DNA from: Haematobia irritans
Lineage: Eukaryota; Arthropoda; Insecta; Diptera; Muscidae
DNA: 64,000 nucleotides
Reading direction: 5' to 3'
Assembly (NCBI RefSeq): GCF_050003625.1
Contig: NC_134398.1
Span: 25,637,211 to 25,701,210, forward strand
Under the pieces are notes generated by a model. That model was not told where the DNA came from and did no database searches. It saw only the letters and a program-made list of their open reading frames with translations. Shown in pieces: positions 48,443 through 60,205 of the stretch (its first letter is position 1; the number at the start of each line of letters is the position of its first letter). Made by a program: the position numbers and the translations under genes.

Positions 48443-50360
48443 GCTAATCTCTACATAACCCCCCAAAAACAATTTTAAAAATATTTACACTTTAATTGTT
48501 ATTAATTTTTGTCACAAAAATGGGGTCAAATTACCCATAGTGCAGTGTGGTGCAGTTTATAATTTTTATATGCGATTTCATCAACTGAATGATGGTCATC
48601 TTAACCAAGTGATGAAATACAACACTGTAGCTAGTGGTGAAATATTGCAGTCGTCGAATGATATTTATTAAAAACGAAAGTGCAGTGTTGTTTGTATTAG
48701 TGTACTCGTTCATCACTATGTCGTTTATCGTTACCCTCTAGTCATGAAAGTAACCAAATGCCACCAACATCTAGTTCCGAAATGAGCTTTTGGAAATGCC
48801 TTATTGAGCTGGCACCATTTTATACTACAGGTATTTAATGTAGAATCCAAAAAAGGTATCTAGTTCACAAAATATGTTTTTGTGGCGTACTACTACTAGC
48901 TACAGAACTGGGCTCAAGGGAATGCTTGAATGACGAAAACAAGAAATCCATGTACAAATTTCACAATTTACTTCATGATTTTTTTACAAATAGAGAAACA
49001 AAAACAAAACAAAGTACAGCTATTCCTGTTGGAGGGAAGGCTGTTTTCAAAGTCAGTCGATTTCTATTGGTCAGTCCGTTCGCACCAAATAAGAGTGAGT
49101 AAAATAAAGGTGAAAATATCAAAAAATATCTAAAAGTACAGGTAATAGAGAAATATTGAAATATATGTTGCGGTAGATTAAATTGACATTTTTGTAAAAA
49201 TATATTTTTAGCTAACGTTTTCAACCCTGTTTGCATTTTTAGGAGAGCTGGAATTCATGGTGGAATAATATATTTTGAAACATAGATTGGAACATATTTT
49301 AAGAAAAATTTTATGTTTTGTTAAATAAAAGCCATTGTATTGACAATTACACTTTTTTCTTCAGAATAAATACGTATTAAAAAAAAACGGTACTATAACT
49401 GGCTTCACCACTATACTTTAGTAGTTAGTGGTTAGGAGGTAGCTCTGTATCTGGTCGTGGTTTACTTATTAGTAGGGAGTTCTTTAGAACTAGTTGGGGA
49501 GCTAGTTATACGTAATGCTAATTGGAGGTGACTGACTCTCTCCAATGACAAGCCCATGTTAAATTCACCAGTTTTTTAAATGGAAAGTAGTCAAATGTGG
49601 AACCAGCTCTGCTTACTTGAGATTTATTTATTCTACAGGTTTGAAACTAACTCCCGTGGCTACAGGGTAGGCTACAAATGGTGAAGTATTGGCAACACTA
49701 CATACACAAGATACAAATATTGTACCGATTACGATACATGTGTGTCATTGCAAAGCAAAAACGGTAGAGGTCTCTGCCAACATAATTTCAAGAATAGTTA
49801 CAGAAATACCTGAACAGTGGTTCCAAAACTATCATGTCTGTTCTGGGTCACACCGCATTGTGCACCACACTATACACTTTCTACACACCACACACAAAGT
49901 TAGTTGTTCTGAGTCACACGTGTGAACACTTTTTTCGGACTTTTAATAGCAAAATGTGATAGCTGATTTTTTCTTCAAGCCATATTATTTGCAGACAGAA
50001 ATTATAAACAAAACATAACGGTATAAACATAAAAACTTAAAAGTAAGTGCGTAATTCAAAGCCATAAAATGCCTGCCGGATTTTTGTTAGCAGTGAATAA
50101 TGTAAGGACAAGAGCAATTTATCAAGAACAAATAAGAAGGCGACAATTGCGTGATGCTTCATATCTGTTTTGATTTGTTTTTTTTTCTATCGATCGCCGT
50201 GTCGTTCTCGTTTTTGTTTTTGACGGCGGAGAAGTTTTTATTTTGGTTTTGGTCAAACAGTTTTTAACATCCATACATTCAAGGAAATTTAATTAATTAT
50301 TATTTTAATTGTTAATAATTAACTATTCTGTTAAGATTTTTCTCATTTGTATTGCTTAAA
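48443..50360. other. Unique-looking sequence, no gene called
   Basis: None of the local repeat families is present. Short ORFs (for example 49689-49925, 78 codons with Cys and His) match no family I know. Confidence 0.45.
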
Positions 50361-51298
50361 TAAAGGGTGATTCTTTTGAGGTTAGGATTTTCATGCATTA
50401 GTATTTGACAGATCACGTGGGATTTCAGACATGGTGTCAAAGAGAAAGATGCTCAGTATGCTTTGACATTTCATCATGAATAGACTTACTAACGAGCCAC
50501 AACGTCGAATTTTCAGTGAATGGGCCCTAGAAAAGTTGGCAGAAAATCCGCTTTTTTATCGACAAATTTTGTTCAGCGATGAGGCTCATTTCTGGTTGAA
50601 TGGCTACGTAAATAAGCAAAATTGCCGCATTTGGAGTGAAGAGCAACCAGAAGCCGTTCAAGAACTGCCCATGCATCCCGAAAAATGCACTGTTTGGTGT
50701 GGTTTGTACGCTGGTGGAATCATTGGACCGTATTTTTTCAAAGATGCTGTTGGACGCAACGTTACGGTGAATGGCGATCGCTATAGTTCGATGCTAACAA
50801 ACTTTTTGTTGCCAAAAATGGAAGAACTGAACTTGGTTGACATGTGGTTTCAACAAGATGGCGCTACATGCCACACAGCTCGCGATTCTATGGCCATTTT
50901 GAGGGAAAACTTCGGAGAACAATTCATCTCAAGAAATGGACCGGTAAGTTTGCCACCAAGATCATGCGATTTGACGCCTTTAGACTATTTTTTGTGGGGT
51001 TACGTCAAGTCTAAAGTCTACAGAAATAAGCCAGCAACTATTCCAGCTTTGGAAGACAACATTTCCGAAGAAATTCGGGCTATTCCGGCCGAAATGCTCG
51101 AAAAAGTTGCCCAAAATTGGACTTTCCGAATGGACCACCTAAGACGCAGCCGGGGTCAACATTTAAATGAAATTATCTTCAAAAAGTAAATGTCATGGAC
51201 CAATCTAACGTTTCAAATAAAGAACCGATGAGATTTTGCAAATTTTATGCGTTTTTTTTTTAAAAAAAGTTATCAAGCTCTTAACAAATCACCCTTTA
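50361..51298 (+). mobile_element. DD41D mariner-like element, internally deleted copy 2
   Basis: Ends AAGGGTGATT, flanked by TA (50361-50362, 51297-51298); about 938 bp. Same family as 32388-33322. Confidence 0.9.
50476..51189 (+). pseudogene. Mariner-family transposase, in-frame deletion of the DNA-binding region
   Basis: A single open frame of 237 codons. MNRLTNE is joined in frame directly to PQRRIFSEWALEKL and the full DDE catalytic domain: SDEAHFW, QQDGATCHTA, LTPLDYFLWGYVKSK, with 41 residues between the second and third Asp. Full mariner transposases are about 340-350 residues, so roughly 100 residues including both helix-turn-helix motifs are missing. Stop codon at 51187-51189, before the 3' TIR. 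It could be translated, but a protein without the DNA-binding domain could not bind the TIRs. The deletion breakpoints differ from copy 1. Confidence 0.88.
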
Positions 51299-51329
51299 TT
51301 TACAATAATATTGCAAACAAATATTCTAT

Positions 51330-51445
51330 CGTGGCGGCCTCGTGTGGTCGTGGGTTCGAACCCAGTTTCGACCAAACACCAAAAAGTTTTTCAGCGGTGG
51401 ATTTTCTCACATCAGTAATGCCGGTGACGTTTCTGAATGTTTCGA
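51330..51445 (+). mobile_element. SINE1 fragment, plus orientation
   Basis: GGTCGTGGGTTCGAACCCAG (B box) and CCAAAAAGTTTTTCAGCGGT match the SINE head; the first 45 bases and the tail are missing. Confidence 0.65.
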
Positions 51446-52779
51446 ATGGCCTTGTACATTTTTCCGGTCTGCGGCAGTGTAAAGAGTAGTAAGTGAAATA
51501 CCTCACGAAAGCGATAGATGTGAGTACCAGATCCGGCTCGATTAATTAATTTTCCTACGTGGTAGTTGATTTTTAACATAAATAGCATACTGCAAATCTC
51601 ACCAGTATTGCCAGGATGAATTTTCATAAAGTGACGTTTCTTCGATTCACAATCGCCATTTATTGTGATTTTAATGACATTATTTTGCACAAATAAGCTA
51701 ACAACTTTGTGTTTGGGACCTCATTCACGCTGATATGATTTTAATTTAGTCAAAATAAAACAACGATTTTTTTGGTATTTTTTGTATTATTTTTTTTTCT
51801 CCTTTACTTTTCTTTAAGTTTTTATTTATAAAACTACATGTGGTTGTTTGTTGTTGTTGCTGTACGATACTAAAACATACACATGATTAATATTTGTTTT
51901 CGTTTTGTTGTTGTTGTTGTTTTTTTTTTGTGAATTATTCCATAAATTGTCTCATTGTATTTTTTTTTTTTGTCAAAGAATATTTTATGGAATATAGTCT
52001 AAGACTTAATTCCATAGATTATGAGTTTGTAATGGTTATGGTTTATTTTAATTTTGTATGTTACTTGATTTGTATATATATATATCTATATATGCTTTTA
52101 TTAGGGAATTTCATACATATTTACTATGCTAATTTATTACTTTTATTTTATGTTAAATTATTTGTCGCTTAATGTTTAAATGGTCATCAAGACATGTTAC
52201 AATATAAACTAAAAAAAATATGGGAGTGAAAAATTCCAAGATTGGAGATCTTTGGGGATGAAGAATTTGAAATTAATTTCTAATAACCAGTTGATTTTTA
52301 TGATAAAAAAAAAAAACGAAACAAAGCAAAAACATTGTATTTTTTTTTGTTATTTAAATATAAATGTATGTGATTTTACTTTTGTTATGATTTTAATTTA
52401 CAATTGATTTCCAGTTTTTTTTTTCAATTTATAATTTTTTATTTAGTAATTTAGTCAATATATTTTTAAATATTTATAAAGAATATAATCCAAAAAGTTT
52501 AGCTGTTTAGTTTTATTTATTTTTACGATTTTTTAAATTTATTTTTGAAATTGATTTATAAAATTAAAATTTAGCAATGATTTGTTTTTTTTTTTTGTAG
52601 TGTATATATAAAACAAGAAAATAAAAATTTGTTTTAATGAAAATTCAAGATTGGAAACAATGTTGTTATAAATATTAAATTTCTACAAAGAACATACCAC
52701 CCACCATACACTGAAAAAAAAAATATTTTCTAAATAAATAATATGAATTGTAGGATAAAATATTTACATTAAAGTTAGT
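51446..52779. other. AT-rich sequence, no gene called
   Basis: Runs of T, GTTGTTGTT (51851-51925) and TATATA. It resembles fly UTR or intron DNA more than transposon, but no adjoining exon was found. Confidence 0.4.
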
Positions 52780-53457
52780 TTTTTTGTTTCGCATAAAAAA
52801 ATTTTTAAATTAAAATTTTGTAATTTTTTTCAGAATTGGAAAATTAATTATAATAATAAAGAAATATATAGTGAAATTTAATAAAATAATTTTAAAAAAT
52901 CAAAAGTTTATAATGGTAATATATAGAACATTTCTTTCACTTGGACGAATATCGTTAAATTAATTAATAGAATTATTTAAATGTCTTTCATTAAATATAA
53001 AATTTAGGGATACCATTTTAGGGATATATATTTGTTTTGTTTTTGTTTCTTATAAAGATTTTTTATTTTATAATTTTTTTAAGAATTGCAAAAAATGATA
53101 GTAATAAAGAAATCTGTACTATAATTTATTTTATAATAATTAAAAAAAAAAAAAACAATTTATAATGTTAATATTTAGGATATTTCTTTGATAAATATTG
53201 CGTCTTTCTCTTATTTATAGTCGAATATCTTTGAAGTAGGGAAGAAAGTAGCCATTTTTGCAAGTAATTAAATGAATTGTTTAAATGTTTTTCATTGAAA
53301 ATAAAATACTCTATATAACATAGGATACTTTTTTTCTTTTTTTGTTTCACATAAAGCTTTTTCTTTGTGGAATTAAATTGTATAATTTTTTGTAAAGAAT
53401 TGAAAAAATTATAATAATATAGAAATCTGCGCTGAAATTTAATTTTATAAAAAAATA
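52780..53457. repeat. AT-rich repeat, about 260-300 bp, three diverged copies
   Basis: TTTTTGTTTC(G/T/A)(C/T)ATAAA opens units near 52782, 53040 and 53338. Each is followed by a GAATTG(G/C)AAAA, AATAAAGAAAT(C/A)T series. The third copy is cut by the mariner. Confidence 0.6.
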
Positions 53458-54738
53458 TAACAAGTTGGCTGATAAGTCCCCCGTCTGACACATAGATGGC
53501 GTCGCTAGTATTAAATACATATTATTTTTATATAGTACCAACCTTCAAATGATTCGTGTCAAAATTTGACGTCTGTAAGTCAATTAGTTTGTGAAATAGA
53601 GCGTCTTTTGTGAAGCAACTTTTGTTATTGTGAAAAAACATGGAAAAAAGAATTTCGTGTTTTGATAAAATACTGTTTTCTAAAGAGGAAAAATACGGTG
53701 AAAGCAAAAACTTGGCTTGATAATGAGTTTCCGGACTCTGCCCCAGGGAAATCAACAATAATTGATTGGTATGCAAAATTCAAGCGTGGTGAAATGAGCA
53801 CGGAGGACGGTGAACGCAATGGACGCCCGAAAGAGGTGGTTTCCGACGATATCAAAAAAATCCACAAAATGATTTTGAATGACCGTAAAATGAAGTTGAT
53901 CGAGATAGCAGAGACCTTAAAGATATCAAAGGAACGTGTTGGTCATATCATTCATCAATATTTGGATATGCGGAAGCTCTGTTCAAAATGGGTGCCGCGC
54001 GAGCTCACATTTGACCAAAACCAACAACGTGTTGATGATTCTGAGCGGTGTTTGCAGCTGTTAACTCGTAATACACCCGAGTTTTTCCGTCGATATGTGA
54101 CAATGGATGAAACATGGCTTCATCACTACACTCCTGAGTCCAATCGACAGTCGGCTGAGTGGACAGCGACCGGTGAACCGTCTTCGAAGCGTGGAAAGAC
54201 TCAAAAGTCCGCTAGCAAAGTAATGGCCTCTGTTTTTTGGGATGCGCATGGAATAATTTTTATCGATTATCTTGAGAAGGGAAAAACCATCAACAGTGAC
54301 TATTATATGGCCTTATTGGAGCGTTTGAAGGTCGAAATCGCGGCAAAACGGCCCCATAAGAAGAAGAAAAAAGTGTTGGTCCACCAAGACAACGCACCGT
54401 GTCACAAGTCATTGAGAACGATGGCAATTGCTTCGAATTGCTTCCCCACCCACCGTATTCTCCAGATCTGGCCCCCAGCGACTTTTTCTTGTTCTCAGAC
54501 CTCATAGGATGCTCGCAGGTAAAAAAATTTGGCTCCAATCAAGAGGTGATCGCCGAAACTGAGGCCTATTTTGAGGCAAAACCGAAGGAGTACTACCAAA
54601 ATGGTATCAAAAAATTGGAAGGTCGTTATAAACGTTGTATCGCTCTTGAAGGGAACTATGTTGAATAATAAAAACGAATTTTGACAAAAAAATGTGATTT
54701 TTCTTTGTTAGACCGGGGACTTAGCAGCCAACCTGTTA
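53458..54738 (+). mobile_element. Himar1-like mariner (irritans group), about 1.28 kb
   Basis: TIRs ACAAGTTGGCTGATAAGTCC on the left and, inverted, ACAGGTTGGCTGCTAAGTCC on the right, with TA at 53458-53459 and 54737-54738. Close to the known length of Himar1. Left flank is AT-rich repeat; right flank is the inside of a SINE1 copy. Confidence 0.93.
53640..54668 (+). pseudogene. Mariner transposase (DD34D), frameshifted
   Basis: The ATG at 53640 starts MEKRISC. A 2-base loss in the early A run puts the start out of frame; the true frame resumes by 53662 (IKYCFLK) and runs through helix-turn-helix regions (TWLDNEFPDS, ISKERVGHII), the WVPRELTFDQ linker, and catalytic Asp in TMDETWLHHY and HQDNAPCHKS. 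A second lesion near 54420-54430 removes about 20 bases after LRTMA, so the third catalytic Asp (LAPSDFFLF) lies in another frame, which continues to the stop after GNYVE. The region after FLFSDL is also altered. A dead copy of a Himar1-like transposase. Confidence 0.93.
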
Positions 54739-55014
54739 GACTATTCAGTCCATTGTGATACCACAGTGATATCACTGAGTGCTGCCCGATTCTATGTTAA
54801 GCTCAATGACAAGGGACCTCGTTTTTATAGCCGAGTCCGAACGACGTTCCACATTGCAGTGAATCCACTTAGAAAATCTTTGAAACCCTCAGAAATGTCA
54901 CTAGCATTACTGACGTGGGATAATCCACCGCTGAAAAACTTTTTGGTGTTTGGTCGATACTGGGTTTGAACACACGACCCTGTGTATGCTAACCATTGCA
55001 ACACGATGGCTCCT
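54739..55014 (-). mobile_element. SINE1 copy, tail side replaced by mariner
   Basis: Begins at GACTATTCAGTCCATTG, exactly after the mariner's TA, and lacks the 50 or so tail-side bases. A short internal loss (ACAGTGATATCACTGAGTGC) removes the GAACTTCTCTCTTATC segment. Ends in CACGATGGCTCC. Confidence 0.85.
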
Positions 55015-55250
55015 GAGAACAACTAACTATTTGTGAAGTGTGAAGAATGTGTGTTGTATGGTGGGACCCAGAACTGGTTTCAACGCACTGAAATTCCCAT
55101 TTTATCACTATTTGAAGCCCACAAATCGACATATTAAAGTATGGACGGGTTAATTGTTAAATTCCTTTTTCGTTATTTCCTTATAATTTTTATCAAAGAA
55201 ATACTTACCGTTCATCGACCGTTGAAACAAACCAAAACTTTATCCATATT

Positions 55251-55540
55251 CACACAAATTTTTTTTTCTGATTCAATCACGAAATTAATTGATCCAATTA
55301 ATTTTTTTATTGAAATGTTTTCACTCACAGAAATGATAGTATGAATTAAAAAATTAATTGGAAGTCAATTAAAAATGTAATTGATCCAATAAAAAAAATT
55401 AATTGATATTATTAATTTTTGTGATTGATTTTTGTTTCAATTAAAAAAAATTGTTACATCAATAAAATTTTTAATAGAATATTTTTTAAAACTCAATTAA
55501 AAGTTTAATTGGAAAAATGTTCGTGAAATTTTTTTCTGTG
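55251..55540 (+). mobile_element. MITE family 1, complete copy
   Basis: CACACAAATTTTTTTTTCTG to TTTTTTTCTGTG; about 290 bp and clearly homologous to 16360-16648. Flanked by TT on both sides rather than TA. Confidence 0.85.
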
Positions 55541-56095
55541 TTATATGACACGTAGATCTAAATATAATATCGGGCCGCTAGTTTGAAAATACATAGTATG
55601 AAAATATTAAAAATTCCAATTTTGTATCCCTTCGTAACCGTTATTTCAAGATGCCTTATTGATATAAAATTTTATGTGCAGTCAAATCTCATGTATTGAA
55701 TTGACTGTATCCCTTCGTAACTGTTATTGCCAGATGGCTTTATTGATAAAAAAGTTTATATGCAGTCAAATCTCATGCGAGTGGTCGTCTACTTTTCAAT
55801 AATCGCAAATGTCGAAAAATTAATTTTTTTGAAGCTGGAATAGTCGAATAGGTCGACTTTTTCAAATTTTTAAAATCTACTTTTCCAAATTTTGAAAAAG
55901 TCTTTTCGATTCTCATTATAATCTCTAGTCTAGAATACATTTGATATGTACATTTTCACACAGATGATATATCAAAGTTTCTTTTGGATCTGATGACATT
56001 TACAACTGCAAGAGGCTCCAGAAATCAAATATAGATACCGGTTTATTATAGAGGACTATATACATATAATTATTTACCGATACAAACGAATTTAT
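55541..56095. other. No gene recognised
   Basis: Contains a diverged direct duplication of about 75 bases (near 55625-55690 and 55707-55780: TATCCCTTCGTAAC ... GCAGTCAAATCTCATG). 55990-56100 resembles a decayed family A monomer. Confidence 0.5.
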
Positions 56096-56102
56096 ACATG
56101 GT

Positions 56103-56456
56103 TGTTAGGTTAGGTTAGGTATAGTGGCATCCCGATATTTCAGGCTCACTTAGACTATTCAGTCCATTGTGATACCACAGTGGTGAACTTCTCTCTTATC
56201 ACTGAGTGCTGCCCGATTCTATGTTAAGCTCAATGACAAGGGACCTCCTTTTTATAGCCGAGTCCGAACGGCGTTGCACATTGCAGTGAAACCACTTAGA
56301 GAAGATTTGAAACCCTCAGAAATGTAACCAGCATTACTGAGTTGGGATAATCCACTGCTGCAAAACTTTTTGGTGTTTGGTCGAAACTGGGTTTGAACCC
56401 ACGACCCTGTGTATGCAAGGCGGGCATGCTAATCATTGCACCACGGTGGCTCCCAA
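56103..56456 (-). mobile_element. SINE1, full-length copy with target duplication
   Basis: Flanked by ACATGGT (56096-56102, 56457-56463). Tail TTAGGTTAGGTTAGG on the plus strand. tRNA head at the right with ACCCACGACCCTGTGTATGC. Confidence 0.88.
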
Positions 56457-56589
56457 ACATGGTAATTAAGTATAACAGATAGTGTGAGAACACATATAGA
56501 ATTTGAAGCAAATTGTGGTATCAGGAGCATTTGGAGAAAATATTACCAAAAAACTACCAAACAAAAAAAATCTTATTTATTATATTTTA

Positions 56590-56680
56590 ATACAAAATTT
56601 TGTCAAAATTTTATTTCCATAGAAAATTTTGTCAAAACTTTATTTCTATATAAAATTTTGTCAAAATTGTATTTTTGTTG
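56590..56680 (+). repeat. Short 29-bp array, three units
   Basis: Preceded by GAGAAAATATTACCAAAAAA-type array flank. Confidence 0.75.
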
Positions 56681-56908
56681 TTTTGATCTCACCTTAAAAC
56701 CATTGCGTTGACTAAACTACAAAAGTAGCTTAACCCTTTCACTACCGATGTCCACTTAGAAGGACATTCGAAAAAGATTCCAAATTTTATTTTCTCACTT
56801 AGTTTCGATTTATTTCTCTATGTTATTTTAAAGTAGAGGCTTTAATCTAAATAAGCTATAAATATTTTCCATATTGGTGAGCACTAAAATATATTTTTAT
56901 AAATTTAG

Positions 56909-57200
56909 GTTAGTCCATTGTGATACCACATTGGTGAACTTCTCTCTTATCTCTGAGTGCTGCCCTATTCCATGTTAAGCTCAATGACAAGGGACCTCCT
57001 TTTTATAACCGAGTCCGAACGGCGTTCCACATTGCAGTGAAACCACTTAGAGAAGATTTGAAACCCTCAGAAATGTCACCAGCATTACTGAGGTGGGATA
57101 ATCCACCGCTGAACTTTTTGGTGCTCGGTCGAAGAAGGAATTGAACCCACGACCTTGTGTATGCAAGGCGGGCATGCTAACCATTGCACCACGGTGGCTT
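56909..57200 (-). mobile_element. SINE1 copy with shortened tail side
   Basis: TTAGGTTA joins directly to GTCCATTGTGATACCACA, so about 45 tail-side bases are missing. The tRNA head is intact. Confidence 0.82.
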
Positions 57201-57259
57201 CTTTAACAATAAACAAAATCTATGAAAATTTGAGACAATTTTTCTACTGTATGTTTCTA

Positions 57260-58231
57260 TACGGATGAAAAAGACTGTTTTTCATATGTTTGGCTATAAA
57301 CATTATATGTTTGGAACACAAATTTTTAAACACAATATTTTTGAGTGCAAGCATATAATGTTCATAAACTAGCATAACATGTTTGGGACATATATGTTAA
57401 TATGTTAGAACATATTATGTTTGGGACATAAAATGTTTGTAAATATAAAATGTTTGGATGCAAACATATATTAATTTAGAAATAGCCTATAAACATATAT
57501 GTGTTTAGTAGCTTGGAGCGCTATTTAACAGGGAGCGATATTGAATTAAGTTGGTGGTTGTTGCTTGTTATTACAAAATTAACATTTTATTTTTCCTTGG
57601 GCAATTGATCAGCTACTTCTTTGATCCTTACAAACTGTGTGGTCCGCTGTTCGAATCCCCGTCCGGCAAAAGGTAAAATTAAAATAAAAAAAATCATACA
57701 ATTGAATAATTTCTTCTACAATGTTTGAATTACAGAAAAAGGTGCTAAGAACTAAAAAATCTCGTGGAAGTGAGAAAGATGTTGGGGAATATACAATTGG
57801 GCAGAAACAAAATTTTGAGCATTCAGGTCGAAAACCTATGTTGTTAGCACCTATATTACCTGTTTATTTTCATAATTCGTTATGATTGTAAATATATAAA
57901 TAAATAAATAAAATTTTGAGCACAATATTGTTTGGGAGAATTTTTTTAAGCATATAATATTTTTGGGTGCAAAATGCTTCCAAACATATTATATACATAA
58001 TAACATATTGTTTTTTGGAAGACAACATTATTGAATTTGGATGCAAAAATACAAAATGTTTGAAACATAGACTACCCAAACATATATTGTTTAGACTAAT
58101 ATGCTTTCAAACATATTATATATTGGAAGAGATCAAACATATAAATGTTTGGGCAATACCCAAAAATGTATATGCTTGAAGCAAAATATGTTTGGGAGTA
58201 TATGTTACAGAAGCGATTTTTTGTGAGCGTG
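57260..58231 (+). mobile_element. ATGTTT-rich TIR element, copy 2 (972 bp)
   Basis: Same layout as 19540-20504, including tRNA-like module and 88-bp retroposon, with TA at both outer junctions (57258-57259, 58232-58233). The first two end bases are lost, and a duplicated string near 57320-57335 (AAACACAATATTTTTG) is added. Confidence 0.8.
57822..57909 (+). mobile_element. 88-bp TAAA-tailed retroposon inside ATGTTT element copy 2
   Basis: Same insertion site and 13-bp duplication AAAATTTTGAGCA (57809-57821, 57910-57922) as at 20090-20177, so the two ATGTTT copies descend from one already-interrupted element. Confidence 0.85.
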
Positions 58232-58379
58232 TAGTAAATGGACATTCATACAAAAAGTGAAGTGGGTTCTCAAAATGACAATTTTTGTTCTACATGCTGT
58301 TAGTACTAGTAAAAACAGAAGACAAATGAACGTTTTTAACATTAGGTTTATTTCGGTAGTTAACCAACAGAGGATAATA

Positions 58380-58565
58380 ATGTTTGTCAAGTTTATTTGG
58401 GCAAAGCCCTATAGGCTGCAAGATGGTTGGATGGACGCACGTTTCGGAATTACCACATTCCTCATCAGCATGCTCTACTTGCAGCAAAACTATTAACCAA
58501 TTATCACAATAAATTCGGGTAGTTCACTAAACCCAAAGTGAACCACACTTGAACCTTCCTTTGCT
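58380..58565 (+). repeat. GGGCAAAGCCCT cassette, free copy
   Basis: GTTTATTTGGGCAAAGCCCT, GATGGTTGGATGGACGCACG and TTCGGAATTACCACATTCCT match the cassette amplified at 30-31 kb, here outside a satellite array. Confidence 0.7.
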
Positions 58566-58959
58566 GGTTAAGCTACTCTTACCGATTCTTAAATACCCAC
58601 CACCAAAAATCAAATATTATAGTTTCCTTTGAACATCTCAGGGGAGTTTGATGACAGGTATTTTCCCAAGCTGATCAGTTCAACCAGTACGCTTCCCGAA
58701 AATAAATGTAAAGATTTTACCTATGAAGACTAGATGAGATTCTGGATTAATAAGAACCATTTTTTGTTTGATTTTTACAGGAATCATAAACATTTCTTGT
58801 AAGTGTACAAGAAAATGATGAACTAACGCCTTGACTTGAAATCTTAAATCTGTAGATTTTTACCCCAATTATTTAAATGATTACGAGAAGTAAAATCAGG
58901 AAATTTTACATTCAGTTTCAAGCGATTTTCATAATCAGTGCACCTTCTGTAACTTCAAG
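58566..58959. other. No gene recognised
   Basis: Unique-looking AT-rich sequence before the family D array. Confidence 0.4.
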
Positions 58960-60190
58960 ATCTGAAATCGGTCTATATGGAGGCCTTACCAAATGGACCT
59001 ATAAAAACTAAATCATATACACTTTTTTGTGGGTCTAAAATGCCAGCATATTTTCAATTTGTAGCAAATCGGATAAAAGCTACAATTTCTAGAAAACCTA
59101 GGAGTTAAATCGTGAGATCGGTCTAATGCGGGCTATGCCAAAAACATGGAGGGTACACACAATATTCAGCACATGTAATTGTAGTTCTAGAATCTAGACC
59201 TCAAATCGGAGGGTCGGTTTATAAGGAGGCTATATCAAAAACTATACCGATACACAATATATTCGGCACACCTCTTTATGGTCCTAGAATATCTCTAGAT
59301 TTCCAATTTCAGGCAAATTGGATAAAAACTACGGATTCTAGAAGCCCAAGAAGTAAATCGGTCTATATGGGGGCTATATCGAAACATGGTCCGATAATCA
59401 CCATTTTCGGCACATATCTTTATTGTCCTAGAATACCTCTAGATTTCCAATTTCAGGCAAATTGGTTAAAAACTACGGATTCTAGATGTCCAAGAAGTAA
59501 AAACGGGAGATCGGTCTATATGGGGGCTATACCAAAACATGGACCGATACTCCCATTTTTGGCACACCTCTTTGTGGTCCTAGAATACCTCTAGATTTTC
59601 AATTTCAGCCAATTGGATAAAAACTACGGATTCTAGAAGCCCAAGAAGTAAATCTGGAAATCGGTCTATATGGTGGTTATATAAAAACACGGACCGGTAC
59701 TCACCATTTTCGGTACACGTCTTTAGAGTCCTAGAGTACCTCTAGATTTCCAATTTCTGGTAAATTGGATTAAAACTACGGATTCTAGAAGCCCAAGAAG
59801 TAAAATCGGGAGATCGGTCTATATGGGGGCTATATCAAAACATGGCGCTATACACCCCATTTTCGGCACACCTCTTTATGGTCCTAGAATACCTCTAGAT
59901 TTCCAATTTCAAGCAAATCGTATAGAAAATACACTTTCTAGACGCCCAAGAAGCAAAATCGGGAATTCGGTCCATATGGGCGCTATACCAAAACATGGAC
60001 CGATAGGCACCATTTTCGGTACACTTTTTGATGGTCCAAAAAAATATTTCTAGATTTCCAATTTCAGGCAAATTGGATAAAAACTACAGATTTTATACGC
60101 CGAAGACCCCAAATCGGGAGGTCGGTTTATATGGGGACTATATCAAAACTTGGTCCGATATAGCCCATCTTCCATCTTATGGAAGGCTAT
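58960..60190 (+). repeat. Family D minisatellite, about 7-8 monomers of about 153 bp
   Basis: Monomers carry GGTCTATATGGGGGCTATA, ACATGGACCGATA, CATTTTCGGCACACCTCTTT and CTAGATTTCCAATTTCAGGC. Successive copies of GTCTATATGG lie near 59361, 59514, 59664 and 59817, a spacing of 150-153 bp. The first monomers (58960-59210) are the most diverged. It ends in the CCGATATAGCCCATCTTCC block also seen near 63945-63965 on the other strand. No terminal structure was found on the left. Confidence 0.8.
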
Positions 60191-60205
60191 AACGTGATTG
60201 CAACT

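Noticed and set aside
49689..49925. 78-codon ORF with Cys and His residues as a small secreted or zinc-binding protein
   Set aside because: No signal peptide or regular metal-binding spacing; likely chance.
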